From positions 84,490 to 148,489 of the forward strand of contig JBLWGC010000126.1 in assembly GCA_048772705.1 (NCBI GenBank): 64,000 nt of DNA, written 5' to 3'. The notes under the pieces were generated by a model. That model saw only the letters and a list, made by a program, of their open reading frames with translations. It was not told where the DNA came from and did no database searches. This document shows, one piece after another, positions 11,224-22,416 of the stretch. How positions within the stretch are numbered: the first letter of the stretch is position 1; the number at the start of each line of letters is the position of its first letter. The position numbers were made by a program, and so were the translations under genes. Source of the stretch: Leidyana gryllorum EB-2025a. Taxonomy: Eukaryota > Apicomplexa.

Positions 11224-13098
11224 TCAATAAATACGCGCTGGAACATTAATAACAGCCTTATTGTTCTCAGCAAGGGAGTCGCTACTGCAGTCCACCCAAT
11301 CGTCTCTGGAAGTCAATTGAGAGGAGTGGTCTGAGCTTCTGTCAGTATGCATATGATCCCAACTGTGTGTGTGACACATTGTGTTGACGTTTGCATACCA
11401 ATGGCCGGTTGCAACGGGTAAGGGGGGTGGCGGCGCCAACTTATCCGCTGCATAAGGCTCACATTCCACCAGAGGCAAGGCAGAAACGGGAGCCCATTGA
11501 TTCAACCACATTAGTCCGCGCTCTTGAAGGTTCCGGTGAAACCACTGGTGGCTGATATCAAGTTGGCCGACTTGATAGCGGCCCGCCAAGTGAGTTTTGA
11601 GTTGGGATGGGAGTGATGCCCGGAGTCGCGAGTACCACTTTACAAAAGTTTGGAGGCGGGCAGGAGTGAGGCGGCCGATCGGTTCCCCTGTTTGTCGGGA
11701 ATCCTTCAAAATGGTGACGTAATGCCTTGTGAAGGGATTGTATACTAGGTTCGGGGTTACTGCGAGCTGCGGGTTCAACTTCAAGGTACCTATGGCAATT
11801 CGTACATCTTCCCAAGTTTCAGATTTGGGCTCGCCCAGCACCATTTCCTCGATAGCTTGATCCCATGGGTAGTGCCAACAGAGGGTGCTGAGGGGGATTA
11901 TACGCAATTTGTGGTTGTACTGTTGATGTAAGGTCCAAAAGTACTCGTAGTAGCGGTAGACCTCCCTGACGTTCCGGAAAATTGCCTCCACGAACATGAA
12001 TTGACAACCCATCACGACAGGTATACGAAATCGCGACAATTGCCAGGCCAGATTACGAGCTCCTCTGCGAACCGTCATAATCCGGAGCACAGAGCCATCA
12101 TCAGTACCCGATACTTGCCAAGGGTACCGAGCATCTGGCACATACTCCACGAAGTGGTTGACTCCTACCGATGACGACGATGCCTCAAACGCGTCCTCCT
12201 GTGCCTCCTTGACTTGGTAATACGTTTTGTCTGGAAAATCAGCCCAACGTAAGTAACGACGAAGGACCTCTCGCCAAGTGTTGAAGTCCATCTCAACGAA
12301 TTTCAGCTTGTTTGAAGATCCGAAGACGTCAAAGTCTAACCCTTGGCCAGCGATCCGACTGTTACCGCTGTCTGCAAAATACTCTTCCAGATTTGGGAGT
12401 TTGACTCCATCAACAAATCTGGATCCCAGGTCGCCAAAACACAAAATATCGTCCTTGTGCTCTTGTATCACCTCCTGAGCAATCTTATTGAGCTTTGCCG
12501 CACCACCACACTTCACAAATGTATGAATTGGACGCTCTATGTTCGACGCCCAGAGTTCCCGCCAGTCACAGGCATTACGTACGAATGCAGGTGCCATTGC
12601 GCACCGGAGACGTGGCATGATTGCATTGTTTATGCACAGATATTCTTCCGAGGAACAGGTGGTGGTGGTAATCGCTCCTTTTGCATCGTCCTCTGCCTCG
12701 GGTGGCTGTGCAAGAACTAAAGGAGCGAGATTAAGTCCTGGAGGAATGTTTGTGAAGTCTTGAGTATGATACAAACGCTTGTACATTGCAGAGTCAGATG
12801 TGATTCCGTTCCCGCCCAAGGTGTGTGCTACGGCCGCGCGCACACACGCGGGAACCACGGACATGAACAGTGCACGCACTTCCCGGATCTTTGGTTCCCA
12901 GGCTTCGAATTGAGCACTATCCCTGATAACGTCGTATGAAGCACTCAGTCCATGAATCAGGTGCGAGAATAGGGAGGGGTAGCGAAGGATGCCTTTGAAG
13001 ACGCGGAAACGGCGCCTGGGACGCCTGGTTTGAACCTTTCGACCAGTCAGTTCCCTTCTAGAGGGCTACTTGAATCCACATGAAAGGACCAAGCTCAT
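11224..13098 (-). CDS. large hypothetical protein (about 609 aa)
   Basis: A short first exon (13098-13070) joined across a 45-nt intron to a long exon (13024-11224) gives a continuous frame. The intron matters: the reading frame stays open well upstream of the first internal ATG and the spliced start restores a methionine. The protein is rich in Trp, Tyr and Arg with segments such as WYSRLRASLPSQLK and YYEYFWTLHQQY. It has no signal peptide or membrane helix and a His/Ser-rich tail. I recognise no domain. It lies 88 bp downstream of another unknown gene on the same strand. Confidence 0.65.
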
Positions 13099-13186
13099 CA
13101 CTTTAGATCTTCAGATCGGCCAGGTCATCCAGTCGCTGGTGGGAGATCAGGGGTGAGGAGGACTGAGGGTAAGCTATGAAGAGGGC

Positions 13187-14062
13187 CTACCAATAGGGTA
13201 TGTGGGAAGTACTGGCGAGGTGTCGCCGGTGCTCTCGAGGGTGAGAATGTTGAGGCAGCGGGATGCAGGCCAAGCTTCCATAGAGCTCAATAGGTCCAAA
13301 AGGCTGAAGGCCCTCCCGCAAAGCTAGTAGTTGTTGATACATCTTCTCCAGTTCGCATGGACAGACCGCAGCGCGTCTGCATGGAATGGAGAACATCAAA
13401 CTGATCTTCTTGATCTCCTCAATCTCAGGACGACTGTCAAGAGAGTTCTCGAACGAGTAGTCGTTGACATTGTCCAGCTCCTCGCTTCCGAGGGCTATGG
13501 GGTCGCACAAAACAGTCCAGCTGGTGGCGCGGCTAGTGGCTCCCACTGTGAGAGTTCTCACATAACCTGCTCCATACACAGCATGTTCAAGTTCAGGTGT
13601 AAAAAGCGTGATGTTCGGGGGGGATGTTGTCCTCCAGTACAAGTTCTTCAGACTTGGGAACTCTACTACAATAGTTTTAGTCAAAACCACGTCCTCGTTT
13701 TGATCGATCCACAAGCGCTCCAGCGATTGCGGTGGATGCGCAAACAGCTTGCGGAAAATGTCCTCCAGCTCCGGCTCTCGCTCGCCTTCAGTATGGCCGA
13801 AGCTTATGGCCAGCGAGCGGACTTGAGACAAAGAACGCTTCCACCAAGCCCTGCACCACTTTGCCGCTCCGTAAAAGGCGCGCCACTGGGCACTGCAGCC
13901 CAGAACCATGTATCGAGTGGTCAACTCTTTCTCTATGAAGCGCAGATGGCTGTGGGATAGCCTTCGGAGTGGAGCTATCTCCAGTATTCCGAGAAAATCC
14001 CAGATAGGTTGGGTCAACGGCGAAACGCCGATACCAGGCTTACCATAGGCCTCGATCGACAT
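13187..14062 (-). CDS. hypothetical protein, possibly leucine-rich/F-box-like
   Basis: ATG at 14060-14062 starts a frame of about 291 residues. Segments such as PQSLERLWIDQN and FPSLKNLYWRTT are spaced like irregular leucine-rich repeats seen in F-box proteins, but no F-box is visible. The end is uncertain: a possible donor (TTG|GTAGGC) near 13190 could add a short last exon before 13099. It diverges from eIF3b with about 200 bp between starts. Confidence 0.55.
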   Translation of the reverse strand: MSIEAYGKPGIGVSPLTQPIWDFLGILEIAPLRRLSHSHLRFIEKELTTRYMVLGCSAQWRAFYGAAKWCRAWWKRSLSQVRSLAISFGHTEGEREPELEDIFRKLFAHPPQSLERLWIDQNEDVVLTKTIVVEFPSLKNLYWRTTSPPNITLFTPELEHAVYGAGYVRTLTVGATSRATSWTVLCDPIALGSEELDNVNDYSFENSLDSRPEIEEIKKISLMFSIPCRRAAVCPCELEKMYQQLLALREGLQPFGPIELYGSLACIPLPQHSHPREHRRHLASTSHIPYW

Positions 14063-14268
14063 AGCCACTTTCCCTAATATGGGCTTGCGGTATTGTGAGA
14101 AGAAAAGTACTTAATTCTACCCAAGATTGTGACTTATATTTGTGACATACACTGCGAACCCTCTAGTCAGAGTCACTCTTTCTCAAGTTCAACCATTCCA
14201 CATTGGTACCACAACCTGACAACAAAAAACATCTAGTCAAATTTTCAGGCCTCCCCACCCTTCCTGAC

Positions 14269-16645
14269 ATGAGTAAGACTTGACCTTCAACCGTTAATAT
14301 CATCAAATCATAGGCTCGGACGCTGGCGATGACAGCCAGAAGGGCGCGCTCGACCTCACAGGTCTTTTGTTGGGTGAGTATTCTGAGTATAAGTCACCAC
14401 ATGCATCTCTTTCACAGTTACTGGACTCCCTCCAGCATCGGGAGACAAAGTTGCCCAACTGGAGAAAGTGACCAACAAGCGTCTCAAAGATGCCGCCAAG
14501 AAGAAGGGTATGGTGATGAAGACTGACTTCAATGTGAAAATACCCACTAGCGACGAGGGCGCTGCTCAAGGGTACGTACATAGCACACACGTGTGTGCCA
14601 GGCAAAACATGATTTCTTCGTTTCAGGGTTGCTCTTCAAAATCTGTCATCCGACAGAGAGGCCGCTGATGTCTACCAGAAGCTGCGAAGCGTTGCTCTGG
14701 ACAAGAAGAATACTATTCGTCCAACACACTGGCCCTTGGCTCAGCAATTGATGGATTCCGAGCCCACTCCAGAAGCTCTCATGGAGATCCTCAAGAAGGA
14801 AGACCCTCGTTTGGCCAATATCGAAACTTTGAAGGGCACTGACAGAGTAGGCATCTCACTGCTTGAGCGTTTGCATTCAATATCACCCACTACAGAGTCA
14901 ATCGCGAAATTGGTTGCGTGACGAGAGCCAGAGGGAGATGCTCTTAGTGCGAGCTGGTAAGGAGACGTTAGTCCTCTGGTGGGATCCTGCTACCGGCGAG
15001 CCCGTGCTCCAGTGCGATGGTGAGGAGGCAAGGAAAGAGAAGAAGAGCTCGGCACTTGGTTCGGAGCCAGTTTGGACCAACTATGAAGCCTTCTGGTCCC
15101 CTCAAGGAACGTATCTGTGCACCATCCATCCTCAAGGTGTCCGTCTGTGGACTGGGGACAACTTTGTCCCAGTGGCACGTATTCAGCACAGAAACGTGAA
15201 GGAGGTGTTGTTTTCGCCTGACGAAAAGTACGTGGTGACGTCGAACGGACAAGCCGGTTCGACGATCAATGTGCGGTCCGTCAACACTTGCGAGCCCTTA
15301 CTGAGCATCCCGCAACCGGCTCAGGGTCCGACTGGGGATTCGAATTGGCCTTTGGTGTTGTGGAGTCACGACAGTAAGTACCTGGCGTGCTCTTCGGAGC
15401 ATGGAGTGACTCTCTGGTCTGTGCCCTCTATGGAGGAAGTCAAGATTCCCGAGTCCATTACCGGAGGTCGTCCGTATTTGCAATTCGGCTGGCAGCCTAA
15501 CAGTCGTTTGGAGGACGCTCCCGTCTTGTCACTGTGGATCGCGGCTCAGAATCCCGATTCGCCCTGCAGACTCACATTAGTGAGCGTGCCCAATATGCAG
15601 ATCCTGACTTCCAAGAACTTGTTCGCCGTGGACAACGCGGGACGCATTATGTGGCAAAAGAAAGGAGACCATTGCGGGTTGCTGACTCGCATCAGCCGGA
15701 GACTGCTGGGTAAACCCAAAATTGTGAAGACGCAAATGGAAATCTTCCGGATGAGGGAGAAGAATCTTCCCGTTGACTCTGTGGAGTTCAATGACGATGT
15801 CCTCAATGTCTTCTGGTCGGATGCTGGTAACAGATTTGCCGTTCTGACATCCAATGTCAACAAAGTTCGCAAAATGGTGTTCTACACCATCAATCACCGA
15901 GGAATTGAGGTGGCGTCTGAGCTCGATGTTCCCAGAGAAATGAACGCCGTGGTGTGGTCACCACTTGGCACCCATTTTGTTGTCGCCTCCGTTGGAAGCA
16001 CTGACGCCTCCGGTTTGCTGTGGTTCTGCCAATGCAACGAGAATGACGAAGGCCGAACCTATACCATTGAAATATCATATAAGGACGAAATGAGCAAATT
16101 ACAAGCAGTACAATGGGATCCCTCCGGACGATTCGTTCTTACCAGTAAGTCGCTCTGAGGCCAGCCTTATTCAGAATAACACTTTGCGTTCAGGTGTTTC
16201 TACTCCCATCGGGTTGGAGACTGCTTATCGTTACGCCAGTTCTGCTGGTTACGCTATCTGGTCTTTCCAGGGCAGACCCATGCACCATAAGGGGTCAGAA
16301 CTGCTGCACAGTGTCACATGGCGCCCTCATCCTCCCTCCTTGTTGAACAAGCAACAGCTGGCTGACGTGAAGATCAAGATGAAAGATTACTCCAAACGTC
16401 TGGAAGCCTCTGATCAGGCCAAGCGGGGTGCGAGAAAGGCAGAATTGCAGGCCAAAAAGGCCCAGATCTACAAAGAATTCATGGACTGGGCTCATGAAAG
16501 GGAAGAGTGGATCACCAGTCAAGCAGGGTACAGTGAGTGGGAGGAGGATAGGCAAAAGTGGGCGGAAGAACACCCAACAGAGGAAATAGAACTAGAAACC
16601 AGTGAGGAAATATCGGTCAGTACCCGACCCACTATGGGTGGATGA
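14269..16645 (+). CDS. EIF3B: translation initiation factor eIF3 subunit b
   Basis: Six exons (14269-14272, 14314-14373, 14418-14571, 14627-14846, 14896-16144, 16194-16645) give about 712 residues. The N-terminus is a divergent RRM (VTGLPPASGDKVAQLEKV), followed by RNWLRDESQRE and a nine-blade WD40 propeller with eIF3b signatures: SPQGTYLCTIHPQGVRLW, LVLWSHDSKYLAC, NLFAVDNAGRIMWQKKGDH, EIFRMREKNLPVD and WDPSGRFVLTS. The end has WSFQGR, WRPHPPSLL and a charged helix that binds other eIF3 subunits. eIF3b is a scaffold of the eIF3 complex on the 40S ribosome. The first exon is only ATGA, and the third intron contains a 16-bp palindrome. Confidence 0.93.
14583..14598. promoter_or_regulatory. 16-bp palindrome GCACACACGTGTGTGC in an intron
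   Basis: A perfect palindrome centred on CACGTG within eIF3b intron 3. Shorter forms with the same CACACGTGTG core lie in introns of the TMCO4-like gene (3461-3470) and DHHC gene (8629-8638), upstream of cystinosin (37329-37338) and in PIG-H coding DNA (46175-46184). Its role is unknown. Confidence 0.5.
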
Positions 16646-16804
16646 GGTCGTGAGATTTCATACTATCGAAAAGAACTATTGACAAAATATCTTACTTCCC
16701 ATTTGTTGATCTATCACAACAGCATCGAAAATGTGCCCTGCACGACATTCACCTTCAAATTCAGGTCTGTGATAGACACACGCCCATCACACCTTTTCGT
16801 CACC

Positions 16805-17635
16805 ATGTTTGGAATGGAGTTACTATTTGGTGAAATCCCACACGATGAGCTGCTCACTTCAGCATTAGTGGCGGGCAGAAGACTCTATCCTCTGTTGGAC
16901 AGATTCGATTATTTTCGATTTCAGATGGATAGTGGCTACTATCTTCCGTGTCACATTTCTTCAGGGGTACCCGTTTTGGAAGCCTTGTTGACTGGACAGT
17001 ATATGGCCTATCCGAAAGCTTCGTATGCCTGGGGCAACGCTTTAGCATTCGCAGCTCTGCAGCAGGAACGATATGACATTGTTTACTATATCAGAAGGCT
17101 GCTCAAAGGCACTTTCCTGCCGGAGGAACGATGCGCATTTGTTATGTACTCGGCCCCCAGACTGGCAGCCGACAGATTCGATTTACACAGCTGGGATCTC
17201 CTCGTGCATTTGGGATGGGATTTGAACGCCTCACGACCCGAATGGATCAGTTTAGTTCACGCTTCCAGACAACACAGACACATCAATGCCCTTCGTCTGT
17301 TAGCAATGAGCGAGTTGACGGGCTTTCTTGTGCGACCAATGCCGGAGCCTCTACCCTCGATGATAGGCGGCGGGGAGAACATTAGGAATTTCATCGCTCA
17401 AGGCGGACACCCCCAGTTACATCACCATCACGAGTCTCCGATGCCAGCACAACTCTTCCCCAACGATCAGGTGCCCGGAGCGGACCACTCGTATCCGTAC
17501 GAAGACCAGTATCATCACCCCCCCCACCCTCACCAGCACTTAGGACCAGATGGGTACCACGAGATGCCTCCGCCTTACCCCCATCAAGGCATGTACCATC
17601 CTCCTCCTCCTCATCGTGATGGATATCACCATTAA
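16805..17635 (+). CDS. hypothetical protein with His/Pro-rich tail
   Basis: A single-exon frame of 276 residues from ATG 16805. The first 190 residues look globular and helical (ALAFAALQQERYDIVYYIRR, LLVHLGWDLNASRPEW), with a pattern that faintly recalls ankyrin-like pairs. From about residue 200 it becomes Gly, His and Pro-rich, with runs such as HHHHE and HPPHPHQH, suggesting a metal-binding or flexible tail. No family is recognised. It follows eIF3b by 159 bp on the same strand. Confidence 0.6.
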   Translation: MFGMELLFGEIPHDELLTSALVAGRRLYPLLDRFDYFRFQMDSGYYLPCHISSGVPVLEALLTGQYMAYPKASYAWGNALAFAALQQERYDIVYYIRRLLKGTFLPEERCAFVMYSAPRLAADRFDLHSWDLLVHLGWDLNASRPEWISLVHASRQHRHINALRLLAMSELTGFLVRPMPEPLPSMIGGGENIRNFIAQGGHPQLHHHHESPMPAQLFPNDQVPGADHSYPYEDQYHHPPHPHQHLGPDGYHEMPPPYPHQGMYHPPPPHRDGYHH

Positions 17636-17804
17636 TGAATCAACACAATGCAGCATTAGTCAGAAAGAAGTAGAGTCAATTGAGTTGTAAAGCCATTCGG
17701 AGGCGAGTATGTAAGGGAGACGTCTTGAATTAGTACCCGGGAGGTGTCGAGTACGACACAATGCCCAGTGACGCACACATGTGTGTGGGTGCATCTGGAA
17801 CTCG

Positions 17805-18419
17805 ATGCCCAGTGGAGTAGGGGTTGTGACAACAAACAGACATGTCGAAGGGAGACGCACGGGAATTGAGAAAGAAACGCGAGACTCGGGTGCGGTCGAC
17901 AGGGCGCGAGGGAGACGTGCAGCTAAACCGTCAGCTGCCGAGCAATTTACCGATAGTGGTGTACCGCAGTCGAGCGGTGTGTGCAGACCCGATGAGCGTG
18001 TGATCTTACCTCCGTGCCACCAACGGTCACATGACAGGTTTCTGGAGCTGTTGAAGGAGCAGGAGGCTGGTGGTTTAGCAGCGGTGGCAGCAGCACCACA
18101 ACCCAGTTGGCAATGTGAGAGTTGCTCAAGATCATTTAGTGAGCGGAGTGCTCTAACTAAGCATCTCAAGGGGTGCAGTGGACCTCGGCGGCGAGGCGGG
18201 CCCGTCCAGTTGAAACGAGCATACGCTCCGGTACCTCCTGGAGGAGGACGAGGGTCTGAGCAGCAGCATTGGAACACGGAAACACATCTACCACCAAAAG
18301 CCACTACTATGGAGACGACGCTGATCCAGTGTGTTCACTGTGGGAGGTCCTTCAACTCAAAGGCTCACGCCATTCACGAGAGAATTTGCCTTAATGTTTT
18401 CCAAGTGCGTAGACACTGA
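17805..18419 (+). CDS. C2HC-type zinc finger protein (ZC2HC1/ZNF474-like fingers)
   Basis: ATG 17805 gives about 204 residues. Two zinc fingers are visible: WQCESCSRSFSERSALTKHL followed by KGC (about residues 103-125) and IQCVHCGRSFNSKAHAIHER followed by IC (about 170-195). Both follow C-x2-C-x12-H-x3/4-C, the zf-C2HC pattern of ZC2HC1 and ZNF474. Members are often found in ciliated organisms, though the role is poorly known. The rest is Arg/Gly/Ala-rich. A 12-bp palindrome CACACATGTGTG lies just upstream (17774-17785). Confidence 0.7.
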   Translation: MPSGVGVVTTNRHVEGRRTGIEKETRDSGAVDRARGRRAAKPSAAEQFTDSGVPQSSGVCRPDERVILPPCHQRSHDRFLELLKEQEAGGLAAVAAAPQPSWQCESCSRSFSERSALTKHLKGCSGPRRRGGPVQLKRAYAPVPPGGGRGSEQQHWNTETHLPPKATTMETTLIQCVHCGRSFNSKAHAIHERICLNVFQVRRH

Positions 18420-18526
18420 GTTTGCTCGATCGAACCTTCGTTCTCGTTGTCTCTCCTCCTTGTTTGGCAATATTGTATGACAGGCGCGTATGCTATATTA
18501 TCAGGGCGGCAGAGTCGTTGTGGTTT

Positions 18527-19081
18527 TCAGCGGCGGCGCTCGAGTTCTGAGCACAACCAGTCCAGTCCTTCGGTTATTCCGGTGCCTTTCAGGGCGGACG
18601 TAGCGAATATGGTCCACGGTCGGTCCCGAATGGCAGTCAAATTGAGGGCTTCAGACAGCTGTGTGGTTGTGAGGGCTGAGGGGAGATCTTGTTTATTGGC
18701 AAAGACCACGAGTACAACGTTCTTGAGTTCCTCTTCTTCCAGTAGCATGTGGAGTTCTTGTTTGGCGAGGTCGAGTCTGGCGGTATCGGTTGCGTCGACT
18801 ACAAAGACCAGAGCGGCGGTAGCGAGGAAGTAGCATCGCCAGAAAGGTCGTATAGAGGTTTGGCCTCCGAGGTCCCAGACTTGGAACTTGATATTCTTGG
18901 CTTCGACGGTTTCTACATTGAAGCCAAGCGTGGGGACAGTTTCCACAACTTCATCAAGCTGCATTCGGTAGAGAATGGTCGTTTTGCCCGCATTGTCGAG
19001 GCCTAGAATGAGGATCTTAGCCTCTTGAGCCTTGAAAAGCGCCTGCAGCGACGATAGGACCCTGGACAGAAGCCCCCCCAT
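18527..19081 (-). CDS. ARL1: ARL1-like small GTPase of the Arf family
   Basis: A 184-residue intronless gene starting MGGLLSRVL, with Gly2 available for myristoylation. The GTPase motifs are all present: P-loop GLDNAGKT (about residues 26-33), switch I PTLGFN, switch II WDLGGQ, NKQD and the SAL motif. The segment [10 protein letters not shown] and the pairing LEEEELKN....VFANKQD point to ARL1 rather than Arf1 or ARL2. ARL1 recruits golgins at the trans-Golgi. It diverges from the LRAT gene with 52 bp between starts. Confidence 0.9.
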   Translation of the reverse strand: MGGLLSRVLSSLQALFKAQEAKILILGLDNAGKTTILYRMQLDEVVETVPTLGFNVETVEAKNIKFQVWDLGGQTSIRPFWRCYFLATAALVFVVDATDTARLDLAKQELHMLLEEEELKNVVLVVFANKQDLPSALTTTQLSEALNLTAIRDRPWTIFATSALKGTGITEGLDWLCSELERRR

Positions 19082-19133
19082 TACGAAAAGACTCTTTTAT
19101 TGGTGCCCATTGTATGTAGAGAACGGATGAATT

Positions 19134-21979
19134 ATGGGCTCCATTGGACGCCAAGTGGATTGGCGAGCGCTTTCGAGCTTCGCCGCTGAGGAAGACAAAG
19201 CGACGCTCGCTGCTTTGGCGGAATGTAGCGTGATAGATAATCACCGACCCCTGACTGCAGTGCCTGCCTGTGGGCTCAGCGGGCCGCTCATGTACCAGCG
19301 GCTGACGCTCACCTCGCACGACCCGACACCAGGTACGGCACAGGTAACCCAGACAGTTCTACGAAGGTTCTCAAGACGCAAAAATGAAGCTGCTTCGGCC
19401 TCCACTCGTGCACTCGATGGCGTGATCTGTGTGATGGCCTTGGCCGTGTCGGATGAATTGGCTGCTGTGGCATTGTTGGTACTATCTTCACTGAATGCCA
19501 AGTATGAAACTCCCAAGTTTCCTTTGTTTGTGGACCCTCAAGCGCCGATGCCACCTTTCATGACAATCTCGGCTCTCTCTTACGCTATCGCGGCGCACGC
19601 CGAGACGCTTTCACGCGAAATTATGTCTCTCATATACGCCTCCGGGCCCTTTGTCTCCCGGAGGAACTCGCTCACTCGACGCGCATCCCGAATGACCTCC
19701 GCCATGGATGTTCCCCCAACCCTTCTGACGGGCCCTTCTCGACGCTCTGCCCGCCCCTGTCCCTCTCCCACCCACTCGCCTCGGGGAGGCGGCGGCCCTC
19801 CACCGACGTCTTCACCATCACCCCAGCATCTGTCTTCCCCTGTCGCCGGTTCCGCTGCCGGTTCTTCTTCTTCCTCGTGTGGCCTGTTCGCGGGACTCAA
19901 GAGGCGATTCGTTCGCAACAAGAGTTCGAGCGCGACCCCAGCATTGAAAGGTCAAAGTGGTCAAACAACAACGTCACCCCCCCTCATCCCTCCCCCCGCC
20001 GAGCAGCCTGCGGTGGTTCCTCCTCTCCGCGGCCGTATGGAGAGTGTCTGTCTCTCGCAGTGCGACTCGGCTGACAGCCTGGGAGAGTTAGCTGACTTTA
20101 GCCCGCGAATGCGCCGTACACGTGCCTTCACTGAGGATTCGATTGCTGTATCTGTGGCACCCAGTAGTCGGCAGTACAAGCCGCGTGAACGCCGCCGCAT
20201 GAGTGGGATAGAAGAGACCGACATGGAGCGAGAAGATCGGTACTATTCTTTGTGTGTGGAGACCATCATCTCCATTGCCTCCGGGATAGCTTTCGCTCGA
20301 CAGTGCGGTGCTTTAGCTGTTGTCCTCAGACTGGACCCCTCATCTGGACTCTACAAAACCTCCCGACTCGATGCGCTCGAACGCGCACTATCGCTTTGGC
20401 TTCTGAACGCCCAAGGTCCTGAACTGGGGATCCCCTGCCTTTTTGCAGGCAGGCCCGCGAATGAACCGGGAATCACTAAAGTGCTCATAACTCCGACAAA
20501 ACTCCGTCGGGGCGATCATATCTACCGTCAAATCCGTCTGAAGGGAGGCCTAAGTTACCTTACTCATCACGGAATATACCTCGGAAGAGGCGAAGTCATT
20601 CACTTCTCGGTTGGGAATGAAGAGTCGGTAACATCGCTACTCATTCCTTCTCAAGAAAACTCTGCATTACGCAAGACCACCATTCTGGACTTCATGAAGT
20701 ATGGAGGAACCCTCTTTGTGGAAAGGTAAGTGCCATCTACGGCCATTGCTATCGCTGCCATTCCATTCCTATTGATATTGACTCACTCACTGACTCACTG
20801 CTTGGGAGCAACTTGAATGATCCGCGAGATAGAGATCGATTGCTTACTCGCTCGCTCACTCATTCATTCATCCATCCATCCAAATCCAAATCCACCCCCC
20901 TTCTCTCAATGGGGGGTTAGGGCTTTTCATTGATATGGAGGGAGAGAGTGTTTTTGACACCACCTCAATTCTATAGGGAGCAGAGCTTTTGTTTCAACTC
21001 GTGTGTGTGCGTGCCTTTACTCGCTCAACCGTCAATGTCTCGTGCCCTCACGTGTGTGTGCGTGTGAGAGTGGCGTCCTCCCCCACTCTCAATCTGACTG
21101 CCGGTTCGAACTGAAATTCACATCTCTATCTGTATGTGGAGGCTAATTAGCATCCGTCACCTCGTCCGCGGCGCGGCGGTGCGACTGCCTCCCTCTCTCT
21201 CCATCCACCGCATGAGTTTTGTTTTCGGGCGCCCAGCTGGAGATCGACGGGCGTCTCTTTATCCAGGAGTGCCGTCTCTCCACTGATATCGGTGTCGACA
21301 TGTCCAGTGACCGATGTTATATATTCGACAATGGCTCGGCTCCTTCATATGTCCCTCTCAAGTTTTTGTCTCCTGATCGATAAGCGTTTTTGGTATACAT
21401 CGTAATGTGCAATGCTGGGCTGAGGACTGATGGATTGCTTTCCTATGGCAGATATGAACGGACAGATCAAATAAGTCCGGCAAATGATTCCATGCGATAT
21501 GAAAGGGGTTGGCCGGGACGAAGTGGAATTGTTCAAATGTTCGCCAAGGTGAGTGTGTGTGTGTGTGGGTAGTCAGTAGTCAGGTAGACGCGAATGAGTT
21601 GATCTCCAAAACCGTCTCGTTTCCTGTATTCCCCTCCCTTTGCGCACCAGATGCTCAATGAAAAGTGTTGTTGTGCCCGCAGAGCGATCATGACGAGGAT
21701 GCAGCGCGAAGAGCCGAATTCGCATACGTGTATTTCCACACGAAGCGTATCGAAGAAGAGGGGGGATCGATCGATACTCGACTTCGAGAGGTGTTATCAA
21801 CGTTGGCACGAGACTTTGATTTCCCGTCTTATAACCTGTTCAACAACAATTGCGAGCATTTCTGTCGCTGGTGTAAGACTGGGACAGCGGGTTCCATGCA
21901 GGCGGACGTATTCGGCGCCGCAGTGGACGCCTTTGTTCGCGGGTTCGCCCGGCAGAAATCCTCCCAGTTTCTGGCCTGA
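19134..21979 (+). CDS. LRAT/NlpC-P60-like domain protein with long N-terminal extension
   Basis: Exons 19134-20725, 21452-21548 and 21683-21979 join in frame into about 661 residues. Residues 1-180 are Ala/Leu-rich, 180-360 are Ser/Pro/Arg low complexity, and the C-terminus is an LRAT-type fold. It has the paired histidines in GLSYLTHHGIYLGRGEVIHF and the catalytic NCEHF motif in the last exon (YNLFNNNCEHFCRW). LRAT proteins use a Cys-His pair to transfer or hydrolyse acyl groups on phospholipids. The first intron is 726 nt, more than ten times the local norm, and carries simple repeats. A small cryptic exon inside it cannot be excluded. Confidence 0.8.
20726..21451 (+). other. long intron of the LRAT gene with simple repeats
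   Basis: The donor AG|GTAAGT at 20726 and acceptor GGCAG at 21451 bound it. Inside are CTCACT/CATT/CATC short tandem repeats (about 20770-20895) and TGTGTG runs near 21000-21065. One frame stays open from about 21240 to 21400, which could be chance or an unused exon. Confidence 0.6.
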
Positions 21980-22016
21980 CCATGACTTACTGTCCCAGTC
22001 ACCAAAGAAAAGCGAA

Positions 22017-22343
22017 ATGCGAGGCGTCGCGTGGCTGGTATTGAGCGTTTCGTTGGTGTACAGCACCACTGTTGCACCAGCATTGGTGGAGGAAGATGGA
22101 GAGACAACACGGGCAAAACATCGACCTTGGAACGAGGAGGGCGATCAGCATCTGCGCCGGGCAACATCCGAGGTTGCCCATGACTGTGCAGCTAAAATCA
22201 AAGGAACTAAATCTGAGCTAGCGAAGTGTCAAGAGCTGTGTTACACTGCGCGTGTTGACGCCCGCTTTTGCCCGTTTGATCCGACCTCAGCAGAGTTGCT
22301 TATTGAATGCATTCGTATGATTGCCTACGATTGTTGGATATAG
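22017..22343 (+). CDS. small secreted Cys-containing protein (108 aa)
   Basis: ATG 22017 begins MRGVAWLVLSVSLVYSTTVA, a clear signal peptide. The mature part is charged with six cysteines, including AKCQELCYTARVDARFC and CIRMIAYDCWI. The even number and spacing suggest three disulfides. No intron and no recognised family. It starts 37 bp after the LRAT gene on the same strand. Confidence 0.65.
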   Translation: MRGVAWLVLSVSLVYSTTVAPALVEEDGETTRAKHRPWNEEGDQHLRRATSEVAHDCAAKIKGTKSELAKCQELCYTARVDARFCPFDPTSAELLIECIRMIAYDCWI

Positions 22344-22416
22344 CCGTCTCATCAAAATGTCTCTCCCCTCTAACATTTCTTGTTGTGTATAATCAATCTT
22401 AGTTAATACATCCCAA

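Noticed and set aside
21090-21120. B-box-like GGTTCGAA suggesting a tRNA
   Set aside because: No cloverleaf could be folded around it by eye.
21240-21400. Possible extra exon in the LRAT intron
   Set aside because: Open frame without similarity to the LRAT fold, and direct joining of the flanking exons already keeps frame.
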